This document shows, piece by piece, positions 8,973 to 20,800 of a stretch of 64,000 bases of DNA (the stretch's first letter is position 1; every line of letters begins with the position of its first letter). Source of the stretch: Chrysaora quinquecirrha (Eukaryota; Cnidaria; Scyphozoa; Semaeostomeae; Pelagiidae); assembly GCA_014526335.1 (NCBI GenBank), contig JACTAT010000035.1:2209452-2273451 (forward strand), read 5' to 3'. Under the pieces are notes generated by a model, which was not told the DNA's origin, did not search any database, and was given only the letters and a program-made list of their open reading frames with translations. Made by a program: the position numbers and the translations under genes.

Positions 8973-11900
8973 AATGATAATGATGGTTGTGCTGATGATG
9001 GTGATATTGGTAGTGGTGGTGATGATGATGATGATGACTATGATCACGATAATTATAACGATGGTTGTGATGATGGTGATAATGATGCTGGTGGTGAATT
9101 CTAATTTGCATTGAATCCATCCAGCAATATCTATTGCCTGCTAGTCCAATCGTGTTTCACATAAATGACTGATTGAGCGACAAACGTTAAACTCCTTTCT
9201 CTAACAGAGGACGTCCTTGGTAAATAAGATTCTTCAACAAATGAAAAAACAAGAAATTCTCATAATAACAAAGAAGGTGCACGAAAGTCCGAAAAGAAAT
9301 ATCTGCGAGACGAGAAAAATCACAAAAATAAGCAGAGCCAAAATTGCTTACGCTCTTGTCGCAATGTTCCACATAAGTGTTTCTGCATCTTGAAAGTAAA
9401 CTTTTCCTCTGTCATCGTTTATGATCACCAGTGGCACAGTTGTGTTTGAGCTAATTCCAGGTGCATCTTGGAACGGGGGTCGTCTTACAGGTGGCAGCCC
9501 TTGCAAAGAAAATGCCTTCGATTTGACGCAGAACATTATCTCACAATTACTTTCGATTGCTCCAAGATGTTGACTGTATCCATGAGGACAGCTCTTGGGC
9601 CATTTTGAAGGACCTTGTAGGTACAGGAAGGTATTGATTGGCATATTGCCTGCAATGCCTGTGTAGTTGACAGTTGTGAATGCTTCGAGAGAAGGATTTG
9701 CGTGTGTTGTAAGAGATAGAGGGTCACCAGTACTGCAGCTGAAAAACCCACCAAATGGAACTGCATAGCGACTTGCAAGTTCATAATCGTCACTCACGCA
9801 TACATGCATTGAGGCACCGAACAGTTGAGCGAAGAACTTGGGTGGACAGCGCTGTGACTTTGTCAAAGGATTTGCCAACGCTTTTGAGTAGATACCACCA
9901 AACAGGAACCCTGAATGTTGAGGGACGTTTTTCTCTGCTACACACCAGTACGTATTAAATACTCCATGGCCACAATTGGTGCTGCATCGTCGCCAAAACC
10001 AAGACCCATGGCAGCTTCTATAGCAGTTGGATGAGGTAGTGCCTTGGTGTATTTTTATTGATTTATAACCCGTTGGACATTTGTAATCTGCTGTTTTCGG
10101 GTTCTTCTGCCTGAAACCTGAACATGGATCATTTCCAGGTGTGCCTTGGATATTACATGATTGAAAAACACCACTGAAAGTGAAATTGGTTTGCTTGGCA
10201 GTACAAGTACCATCGTCTTCATTTGCTTGGAAATTGAAATTCTGCGAACTGGGATTCATGCAGCCAAGATAGCGATTGTGATCATAATACTGTTTTATTG
10301 CATTTTCAACCGTCTTTGCAAGGTCCCATAAGGTTGGCTCGGGAAGCTCTGGCAGCACGGCTGATGTTATGACGAAATGTAACGGATCACCAGCCCTGTC
10401 GACTGCAACAAGATGATTTATCAATTGGTCTTCCCAGTTATTGATAGAGAAATTGGCACGGAACGGCGGACCGCCCCATGTTTCTGTGTAACTGTTCGTC
10501 ACGTTGCCAATATACTGGTTAAGGAACTTTGTGTCGACTGACTTTGTGTATGATCCACCCATGCCAAACTTCCCAAAAAATGATGCACTGGCGGCAGCTT
10601 TGATCTTGCTGTCGTCTTCTTTGTAGTCACTTCTGAATGTCGTTTTAACATTGTCGATTTGTGCCAAAACAGCTCCTGCGTCTATCGTGGTGACAATATG
10701 TGTGCCAAAATCACGGACCAGTTGATCTGCTAAGTATTCTGCCTGCTTGGCGCTTTTGCTCTGCAGATGCGCTGCTATTTCGAGGAGTCTGCTTTTGAAC
10801 ACTGGGTTTAGCTGGCTATCTGGTTGGATTTTGACTTTGTAGATCGTGTGACGCATCTGTACTCTCATGGTTATGGCTTTGTCTTCAACTTGGGACTTCT
10901 TTATTGATCTGAAGGGAATAAGAGAAGGTTGCTTTAGTTAACCAAGTTTACTCTGAATATCTGCATGGACCAACCCTTAAGGTCTGGCTAAATTAGGAGA
11001 CATGTCCCGCGCAACATTCATGTCGCCTCGGTGTCTCCCAGTTTAGCCAACTCAAAAAACTTGGTAGTGGGCGACAAAATTTGTAGCAAGAGACACGCAA
11101 ATGTGTCTGGGAGACAACAGAAACATTTTTTGTCTCCGCGACATGCAAATGAATCAGGCGACATGTTGCTCGCCTGTCACTCGCATGTTTAGCCACACTG
11201 TGAGACACCCCGAATACAGTATCACTCACGACAAGTCTCCTAGTTTAGCCATACCATTACAATAAACGCATTCGTTACGGAAAATTAATTAGTTTTTCTT
11301 GGATTGTTTGACAAAAAGAAAGAGACAATTGCAAACAGATGAACAATTAGTTCAAACAGTCACTATGTGCAAGGATTTCAGGATTCTAGGCAAACCAAAC
11401 ATCAACAAAAAGCGTGAGGAGCACAGCCGGTGCACCAGTCGCTTTACACTGCATCAAAAAGCACCACACAGAAAAGAAAAGCATCGCATTGCTTAGCAAA
11501 ACATAGTATAGCACCATGCAGCACCTCTTAGCATCATGGAGCACTGCAAAGCACAGGGTGGCAAAGCAGTGCACGAGCTTATAGTATAGCTAGCATATCA
11601 TAGCACAGCACAGCATAGCATAGCATTGCGTAGCATAGCAAAGCATGGCATAGCATAGCATGGCAAAAAATAGCATAGTAAAACATAGCCTAGTAAAGCA
11701 CAACATAGCATGAAACAACATTGCAGACATAAAAAGACAGTATTATTGCACAGCAAAGCATAGCATAGAATAGCAAAGCATAGTAAAGCATAACATATCA
11801 TAGCATGGCATAGTGTAAAAAGGACATCATAACATAGCATAAGACAGAAAGGCATAGCATAGCATGGCATGGCATAGCATAGAGCAGCAAAGAAAAACAA

Positions 11901-12437
11901 AACTAATAGCATATCAAAAATCACAGCATCGCTTAGCGATTTTTAACAACAAAAAGAATGGTAGAATGAGTCTAACAATAACAGCATGTAATCAAACCTG
12001 TGGCTCTTGGAGAATGATCCACTAATAGATCCAAAGAAGAACGAGCCATGAGCCTCCGCATTGATTGTTGTCGCCGTTGTGGATGAGTAATTCGTCCAGT
12101 GATCATACATGCTTGCAAATGTGGAAACTTTGCTTTCTTTTAATGGAATAACGAATGCATTATCAGGCAAAATATACTGACCATCTTCGGTGATTTTACA
12201 AAGGGAGTAGTTTGATATTGTTACTCTTCCCATGTCGATATTTCGAAGATTGTCCCATCCACCACCAGGCAGAACCTCCAATCTCTTTATATCCTTGCCT
12301 GAACAAGCTGACGGTATGCTCTGATCGATTCGCTGGTTTTCGTTTCGCTCTTGCTTCTGTTTGATTGAGACACTACCACCTTGAACATGTATTGCATAGA
12401 TGCACAACAGTGCAGCATTTATCATTCGAAAATTCAT
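8040..12437 (-). CDS. MPEG1: Macrophage-expressed gene 1 protein (perforin-2), MACPF pore-forming immune effector
   Basis: Three coding exons on the minus strand, 12437-11998, 10908-9352 and 8283-8040, join in frame into about 746 residues; the human protein has 716. A signal peptide opens the protein, followed by the MPEG1 block LEVLPGGGWDNLRN. The MACPF motif appears as FGTHIV, and the long Cys-rich MPEG1-specific region carries NFNFQAN.DDGTC and the YELASR.AVPFGGFFSC block. The last exon encodes one transmembrane helix (about residues 693-714), a KCKKRK stop-transfer and a short cytosolic tail with YQAM, a YxxPhi sorting motif like YQAI in the human tail. Family role: oligomeric pores against phagocytosed microbes in endolysosomes. 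Introns interrupt the coding region, whereas the human coding region is intronless. Met at 12437 is chosen because it directly precedes the signal peptide; 12461 and 12425 are alternatives. Confidence 0.96.
8357..8540 (-). repeat. SINE family 1, tRNA-derived, best copy
   Basis: On the minus strand a tRNA-like promoter is visible: an A-box-like TGGTGTAATCCAG (from 8511-8523) and a B box GGTTCGAGCCC (8464-8474). The remaining part (GCGCCAGTCGCTAGGATCTC on the plus strand) recurs at 51225 and 63520. Located in MPEG1 intron 2. Confidence 0.75.
8590..9098. repeat. (GAT)n trinucleotide array in MPEG1 intron 2
   Basis: GAT/GAN trinucleotides, purest at about 8918-8972. The open frames over it (poly-Asp, poly-His, poly-Met) are repeat artefacts on both strands. 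Confidence 0.95.
10985..11251. repeat. MITE family B copy in MPEG1 intron 1
   Basis: About 267 bp with terminal inverted repeats TGGCTAAATTAGGAGACATG and, on the other strand, TGGCTAAACTAGGAGACTTG. A second, oppositely oriented copy lies at 50066-50310. Confidence 0.8.
11480..11935. repeat. (TAGCA)n pentanucleotide minisatellite in MPEG1 intron 1
   Basis: Imperfect tandem units of AGCATAGCAT type. The minus-strand open frames over it are low-complexity Leu/Cys/Tyr/Met strings and are not coding. Confidence 0.95.
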
Positions 12438-13313
12438 GCCTGAGACAGAAGACACAAACACTTCTTGTTTGTTAGGCTTTGGGATGTCCGTGGCAGACTA
12501 AAGGAACAGCCAAACACTGCAAGAGAAACAGAAATGAAATTGGTTCAGAGCCAAGCAATCATATGACTCATTATTTTGGCAGTTGAAGTCTTTATTGACA
12601 ATAACGTTAACCAGGCATAACCCTGAACGTTAACATTGTTTATCGTTTCATAACTGGTCTCTAATCATCATGCAACATTATTGTGCAGCAAATCTAGGAC
12701 CTTAAGAAAAGAAAGTGGGATAACAACACAATGAGAGGAGACCAGATTAACTTATTCAGTATCGTGGCATAATGGCCATAATGCCAGCAAACCAAACCAA
12801 TGACATGGAACTAAATTTTCGAGTGAGAAAACTTATCTATTTTTATTCTAAAACAGCATCCAAATAATAAACTATTAGTATAAATACTGGACGTACATAC
12901 CTGTAAAAGCTGTAGCAAAAACGTTAAATGCAAACGAAACGAACTGCTTTCTAACTTAAATGTTCTGCCAATCTGAAAACCGAGAAAGAATTTTTCAAAT
13001 CTTTTTTACATTAGTTCTGGTACATATTTATATTTCATCTGCCTGCTTATCATAAAAATATACGATCATTCCATTTAAATTTTGAAAATTTATAGATTTA
13101 TCATTGACTAGACGTATTCTTACCTTTATTTCTCCTTGGTCGGAGATCAATTTTGCTGCTCAAATGGAAGAAATTGCAATTTAAAGGGACCACAGTTGTG
13201 CAGTTTTGTTCACTTTCTGTTCTGGCAGAAGTTTCGTTTTCCAACATCAACTTCCGGGTTTTCAATTTAATCTCTTTGGTCTCATGACCAAGGGAATCGA
13301 GAAGGGAATCTCC
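12438..13313 (-). other. Probable MPEG1 5' leader exons
   Basis: Upstream of the MPEG1 start the minus strand has three well-bordered segments: 13313-13124 (TTGATCAG|GGAGATT to AAATAAAG|GTAAGA), 12972-12901 (GGTTTTCAG|ATTGGC to TTTTACAG|GTATGT) and the 5' part of coding exon 1 starting at 12516 (TCTCTTGCAG|TGTTTGG). The open frame crossing the first segment reaches a stop a few codons into the second, so they read as leader exons, with a possible upstream ORF of roughly 45 codons. A remaining alternative is a small separate gene. Confidence 0.5.
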
Positions 13314-14878
13314 CTGATCAACAACGATTGACAAAGAAACAAAACAAACGAAAAATCATTAGGACCTTTCATCTCGTTTCTTGAGTAAAAGAGCAAAGTT
13401 ACCTGAAAAGAATTTTCAATCGTTTACACTTTTTCTAATGTTAATTTTCCAATTCTGAATATACATTTCTTGTATCTTTCGAAAACATCAATGTACTTTC
13501 TATTTTCCGTTGATTTGTACAAGGAACTCCAGATACATACACTCTTTTTTTCAAAAGAAACTAAGATTTTGTCAGTACCCAAAGTTTCTTAATTTTTCGA
13601 GAATTTTGGTATTGAAATTTCTTAGCAGTTTTTTGGGTACAGCATTTTATCTGTTGCCCAGACAGTTAATTGACACTTACATTTGACAAATATAAGAATC
13701 AATACAATTGTTTACAGTAGCTGCTTTTTGTAAAAAATTTCACATCATGTTTAAAAAAAGTTCGTTTCTCATTCTAAAGTTTCTTGAGACCTGCGAGTTT
13801 CTTACCATTTTGGGTCGAGTACTGCAAGTTATTGATATTGTTCTCAGTACTGAGTTTCTCATAAATAAGTTTCTTAAAAAAAGGAGTGTATGTAAATAAA
13901 CATAACAACCATATGTATACAGTATATGCATAAACATATGTATCATATGTATACATAGGATATTATACATATGATAAATATGTATACACAAACAGAAATC
14001 AACAAATAAGAGTAATTTCAAGAACGGGCATAATTTTCACAAAAAAACTTAAATAAATGCGTAATCTTAATCGAATACTGTTTGAGTTAGCTGAGTTGAA
14101 AGTGCATTAAAGTTCCTAGAACAATTCCTAGAAAAATGCTTTAATTTAAACGCAAAAGATTTGCCTACCTACGCATTGACTATGAATGACCAACCTACCT
14201 ATATGTCGTTTAAAGGGTACATGGCCTAAGGTAATTAGGGACATTTTATATGAAGCATCGGACAAAACTTTAGCAACGACAAGCGAAGTCTTAGAAAGTA
14301 AAAGATCACCCTTGGAAAATCAAAAAATTACACCCTTGCCTACTTAGTCATAAAGACCATTTTGAGGGCAAATGTATCCCAGGAATAAGTATTTGCCGTT
14401 TCACAACAAAAGCAGAAAACTCGTCCTAGTAAGGTCTGGAATCCGAACTGCACGAGTTTTTGAACGAAACATGATTCAGTCCCCGAATCTTTTCGTCTTT
14501 CTAGTAATAAGCTGCCCGACTAGACACGAAACTAATTTTGAAGCTTGAAACTTAGGGCGAAAACTAGAAAGTCATACGAACCAGAAAATGAATTGTTTTT
14601 ATCTTTGCTAAAGGTGTTTTTCACGACAGTTGGGAAACTCGGTCGAAGAGGGATCCATTTTGACGAACGTTCTATTTTCTAACACGAAAACGATTTTACG
14701 ACGATAATTACAAACAACAACAGTCAATTTATACCGATAACAATAATTTGTTATAAAAATACCTTAATTCGTTCGGTTCATATGGTATACCTGATTTTCG
14801 CTTCTTTGAAATACTGGCGATGTCTTTTAAATGGTCCTCGAGTTCTTTGCAACAATATAAAATAAATACCTAACTAAA
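13314..14878. other. Gap between NUP210 3' end and MPEG1 leader
   Basis: No conserved coding exon recognised. A TATAC/CATATG-rich segment with dyad symmetry lies at 13905-13990. NUP210's 3' UTR and the MPEG1 promoter should fall here, but neither is marked by a signal I trust. Confidence 0.5.
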
Positions 14879-17800
14879 TCACTGCTGAACGCTGAATAAT
14901 GTTCTACTGCTAGGCGTTGTACCTGGCGAGTTACCATACGCAGACTGTCCTCTCTTTCCAGACCCAGGCATATAAGGCGATGGACTTCGTTGATAGAACG
15001 ACATTGTTTGATTATACGGTGATTGTGATGCTTGATCGGGTGATCCATGGTCTTGATTCTGATACATGTAGTAAGGATGTGTAACGGTTTTCATTCTGTT
15101 TCGATCACGTTGTACCATGTTGTGATACACCAGAATAATCAATATAACCGTGGCTATAAGCACAGAATAAAGTATAAAAAACGAGCTATTCTCACCGAAT
15201 ATCTCTGTCATTTTTCCAGTTATAGTCGGTTGGTATTGTTTTCCTTCACAGGCGGGCAGTGTTGCGGTTTGAAAATAAACGTGTCTTGTTTCTGTGTATC
15301 AGCTTCAAGTTGAACTGCAAGCTTTTCCTTCTGTCCTGTTACAGCGCTTTCAAAAAATACTGTTATGTTCTGGTCTGAAATTGCTGGACCTTTGACGCGT
15401 TTGATTTCGTAATCTAGGTGACTGTTATCATGCGATGTTTTCAGTAATTCAACTTCAACCAACGAAGGATCCTCCGAGCCAGCCTAAAATGAAGTTAAAC
15501 GAATTAGATGTCAATTGCATTGGAATGTGGTTCCACAATCCTATTGTTGCTAGACATATGAGCCAACAAAAAATCCTTCAGCACTTACACTTGAATTTTC
15601 TGTTGTGCTCCCACTATCCCACCACTCACATACAGCACAACCAGCCTACGAGGACTTTCATTCTGGACACTTAGGCCCTGGCCAAACGATCTAACATTTG
15701 AAAACATTTGAAATTTCCTATACAAGCAGTGTTTGACCGTTTTGCCAAATCACAAAGCAATTCTTGAAAAGCATTTGTTATGTTTGTGTCAAGCAAAAAA
15801 TATTCAACGAGCTATCCTTTGTGATGTGACCAAACGTTGCGTTTGACAAGCAAATTTCAATTGTTTGACAAACAATGCTTCATACTTTGACCACGTTCAA
15901 GTTCCGTTTGGCCATGTTGAAAAACATTGCTTGTCAAACAAACATTTTTTTGAGCAATTTCAAAAACAATAGGCAACAAATAAAGCCCATTTTTTGATAA
16001 GCGATGTTTCATGACGTGGCAAGACATTGCTTGTCAAGTAAATCTCAAATGTTTGACCAACAATGTTTGATGGTTTTGGGACGTCCTTAGACTTGTGATG
16101 GCTTTTGATTTCTGGATTCAGCATATCAAAAACAAAAGCAGATAAAGATATTTTTCTTAAAACTGATAGGATGCAATATCAAAACCATGCATGTGTGAAA
16201 AAGGTTTGATCGATACATTTCGATCCGCAGCTGAAAAGTATGTCTAAAATGGTTCAGCTATTGCTGTTAATTTAAGTACAAATGTAAGAAGTTGCTGAAA
16301 TTGCTCGTACCTTTAGATTACTCAGATGTGAGGTTATTCCAGTAACTTTGACCAGAACAGATGGTTTATCAGATGATAGCTGAACTTGTTTTGTACTCAG
16401 AACGAAAGCAGGAATGAATGGTAGTTGAATCTTATCAGACTGAAGAACCAAATCATTCTCTTGATCTGTTAATGTAGCTTCCAATGACAATACTATATCC
16501 AGGGTGCTGATCTGCTTCAGCATGCTCTCTGGCAAATCTGTCACTGAGATTTCACAGTACGGACGACCATTCACATACTTAGGCCTGACATTCAGTATTG
16601 TTTCCACAGGTAATATTCTCAGTGCATCTACTGCAGTCAATGAACAACTGAATGGTACTCTTAGGCTTCGTTTATTACTATATTCCACTGTATTTTCGCA
16701 TAGATTTGGCTTTTGAATGACCGAATCCATAATATTGACTGCAATATCATAAGTTTGTTTCTTGTTAGATGGATTATGAATGATAGCTTCGAGCCCTGAT
16801 GTTGATAGATGTAAACTTGAGGCCTTCTGAACAACGACCTAGAAAAAATACAAATTTCTCTTAACAAGCTACAAAATACAAAATATGTAAAGCAGAAAGC
16901 GAGTCAATAAAGAACCACCTCAGATTTTTGCCGTTCGTTACAAAAAAACTAGAAAACACTAGACAAATGCTACTAATGCAGTCATAAACGTTGCTAAAAC
17001 AGCAGTTAAATTGATATTTTACTTGATAATGTATTGTTTATGAACCACTAGGATAAATTTTCAACGAGTGGCACATAATAGTAGATGGGATTTGAACATG
17101 GACTGCAGGATCGGAGAGCCAACGATGTTTCCACTTGGCTAAAGAACTCAGTGAAATCGGCTATTAAATCTCCATCATGCAGTTGGTCAGGGCCTAGACT
17201 CTAGAGTCTAAAAGGTAGTTTTAAATGCCAACACTTGCAGCTATATACAAAATTCAGGGACATTTTAATAAAGACTTTTTCAGAAAAACAACATCTTGAA
17301 GATCAAGACTTCAAAATCGTCTGCATCTTATAGGCTTTAAAGGCCATAAGCTTTTATAGGCCTAAAGCACAAAGCGTGGTAGTTGCATTTGCAGTCCTGT
17401 GAAATATCATACAGCTGATCGAGTAGCTGCTCCGTCTGTTAGCTGCATAAATGTAGTTTTGTTCTATTTGACAAGTTAGTATGTGTGTGTGTACAGTATG
17501 TATGTAATAAACAAGTACGTATGCAATGCAAATTGAAAAGAAAACAAACAAACCAAATGGTGGAACATTTTTATTATACCTCAACGTGAGTTGTTGTGTC
17601 ACCTTGTGATACATAAACCATTGCAGAACCAACAGAATTACCAATGCCAATTCCAGTTTTAGAGTCGATGGAAAGAACTCTGAATTTGATGTGGACCAGA
17701 TGGCTTGAGATGAATCTATAATTTGATAAAATTTGAATGAAAACACTTGGTTTAACCGTGTAAGATTTAAAATACTATGCCAATATTACTACGGTAGCTA

Positions 17801-20800
17801 AAACTAAAAGAAGAAAAAGAAAAAACCTGGAAATGAGACAGGATATAAGATAATGAAAACACTAGCAACTAAGACCAAAAGCCTGCATGTGTATATGTAT
17901 GTATGTCCCCGAATCCCCTTTCGTTATAGCTGCCCTCAACTGAATGACAGCTATTTTTTCAATGGGCCTAAAGCAAGCACAATTAAAAAGCTTTCAGAAA
18001 AGTACTGAGAAAAATAATGCTTATAGACATTCAATTCATTTAGTTGCTTTTTAATGGTGTGATTTTAAAGTCCTGTTTGCCAACAAAGGGTTATTTCCTT
18101 GCCCAAAATCAACCTTCGTCCTCCAGGTATCTCGTATATCATTGATTGCTATAACAAGGAGCAGTTGTGAAGGCATCAAACTACAGTATAAATCAAACCT
18201 TTATTTGTCTTTATAATGGACTTGAAGCAGATCATAGAACCAAGAGTGACAGAGGCTGAGGATGGTTGAATACCATAATTAACATTGATTCTAATGTAAT
18301 CAGCAATGTTCTCATTATGCTCATCCCAAACCTACAAGAAAAATAAAATGTCTTTGACCTGCTAAGTCAATGAATATCAATATCTACCATACATATAAAT
18401 GCTTGTATAAGAAACCGAATACTTACTTCAAACTTTACTACCAATAGCCTGGCCACACAGAATGGCCTCTAAGACCCACAGATTATCAAAAGTTAACGAA
18501 AAATGCTGAGACTTAGGTCTTGGCCAAACGATCAAACATTGTTGGTCAAGCACCTGAAATTCTCCATTTAAAACAAAATGTTTGAAAAGTTTGGCCAAAT
18601 CTCAAAACATTCTCATTTTCTTCCTTTGTGGCAAGTGAAGATTTTAAGATGCATTGCTATAAGCGAATTCTGCTTATTGAGTACTATTTTCTGACGTGGT
18701 CAACGGTAAAAGATTGCTTGTTAAGCAAATCTCAAATGTCTGACCAACAATATTCGATCGTTTGGAAAGGGCCTAATAATTTTATCTTTTCGATTTGCAA
18801 TTATGAACTACAACTAAACCATAGCCCATGACCAAACGTAATGTGATGCTTCCATTTCTTAAAAACAATTTTGTCTATTAATGACAAGTTGCAAGAATTG
18901 ATACCTTGAAAATTGCATTTCCAATGCCTGTTGCTACCACAGAATAACGTTGCATTATCAACATCAGGAACAACTTGCACAATGTCAAATCTACAAGTGG
19001 AACAGAACTTTCAGTCTCAAAACTGATTCATAGTACTGTATCTGAAAAAAGTCTTACGTACACAAAGCAACCATGAGGGAAACGTTTGCATATCAACGAC
19101 ACTAGGTACCGTTTGTTGAAAATACTGGGTAACAAGGGTTTATACGAGTATGCAGCTGTACGGCTGTGCTTTTTTAGAAAAAAGTAAAACAACCTTTTGC
19201 TTGACACAAGCGAAAAATGTTTGACGTGCAACGTTTTGGTTCGTGGTCAAAGCCTAAAACAATTAGCTCGACAAGAAAATTGCAAATACTTGACAAACAA
19301 TGTTTGATCGTTTGGCCATGTCACAAAACATTTGTTGAAGAAAATTTGATACTAAAGAAAGCAGACGCAAAAAAACTTGTCACACTTAGGCTTAGGCCTT
19401 TCAAACCTATGTTTTCATCAGAGTGTATGACTAACAATTTCGTAAATATCCTACCAAATATCTTGAAACTTAAAAGCAGTCAAGCAACGATTTATGGGCA
19501 CCAGCAAAAACATTTCTTGAAAAAAAATAGATAGCACTTCGGACTATGTTCTTGGAAAAAGCTAAAGCTTTCTTGGCACAAGTAAAGGATGTTTGTTTAC
19601 GTAAAACGTTAAAGTATTTTGCTTGACAAGAGAATTTTATATGTTTGACAAAAAAGATTGACCAGAGCCTACGAAAACAGCTAACAAGTGTTTCAATGCC
19701 AGCGCATTGTATTTGAACTGGCACTTACCTGTGAGGCCTGTGCTTTAATGGTATGGTTGAAACATCAAATTTTCGTCCAACGTTATCATGTAGAGTGACA
19801 CCAAATTTTGCAGATGCACTTATTGGTATAAAATGCAAATTATCTGGACCATCAGATATCGATGTCAATGGAATTAAAGTGATTGATGCAACTGCTTTAA
19901 CCTAAAAAAGAATATTTGCATATATGAGATATATACAGTATGTATAGAAATAAAGGCTCAACATAGCGGAAACACAAAAAAGTCAAGCGGGAAGAAAGAC
20001 TGAGAGAGTATGATTGAGAGAGTTACTCGACGGCTTCATAGAGCTCTATAGCGCAGTGGAAACGTCGTTGGCTCTCTGATAATGCAGTCCAGGATATAAT
20101 CCCATCAACTGTGGTATGTCACTTGTGGATTAATATTTTCCTGCGTTCGCCATTCATGACAATCATAAATCATGGTGCTGAAGAAGGCTCAACATAGCCG
20201 AAACACAAAAGTCAAACAGGAAGAGAGCCTTTGGCTGTATGACTTGGGGAGTTAATTGGCGATTTCATCCTGTGCCACCCCCAAAACCCAAATAACCCAA
20301 TAGCACTTCACGGAAACATACCCAACAACGTTTGATCCACGAAAATCGGCCACGCGGCTGTCCCACACTTTTTAACCAAAGTTTTCCACTATTGAATCCT
20401 GTACAAAAGTGACGCATTTTGAAAAATGTGCCAATTTTTCTCCAAACTGTCAAGTCGGATGCACCGGAAACCACTTGCACAGTTCACGCCCCCTCCAACA
20501 AATGGCGGGGTACCAGAAATCTGGCGAAGATCATAACTCGTGTAAAGCAGAAATTGATTCTTGCAAATTGTGCCTTAAATTCAGTCTTAATTTATAAGCA
20601 ACGTTTATTACGTGATGAAACGGTTAAAAATTGCCTATGTGGCAAATCTCAAAAGTTTGGTGTGCAATGTTAGATTATTTAGCCAGGACCTAAGAATGAA
20701 TTGATTGGTTTTAAATCATGTAAAAAACTTGAATCTACCTCAACACGAACAACAGCAGTTTGTTTGAGTCCGAAATCTTCATGTGATGTAATCAAGACAT

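Noticed and set aside
8578..9120. Acidic (poly-Asp) and poly-His open frames
   Set aside because: Same artefact over the GAT array inside MPEG1 intron 2.
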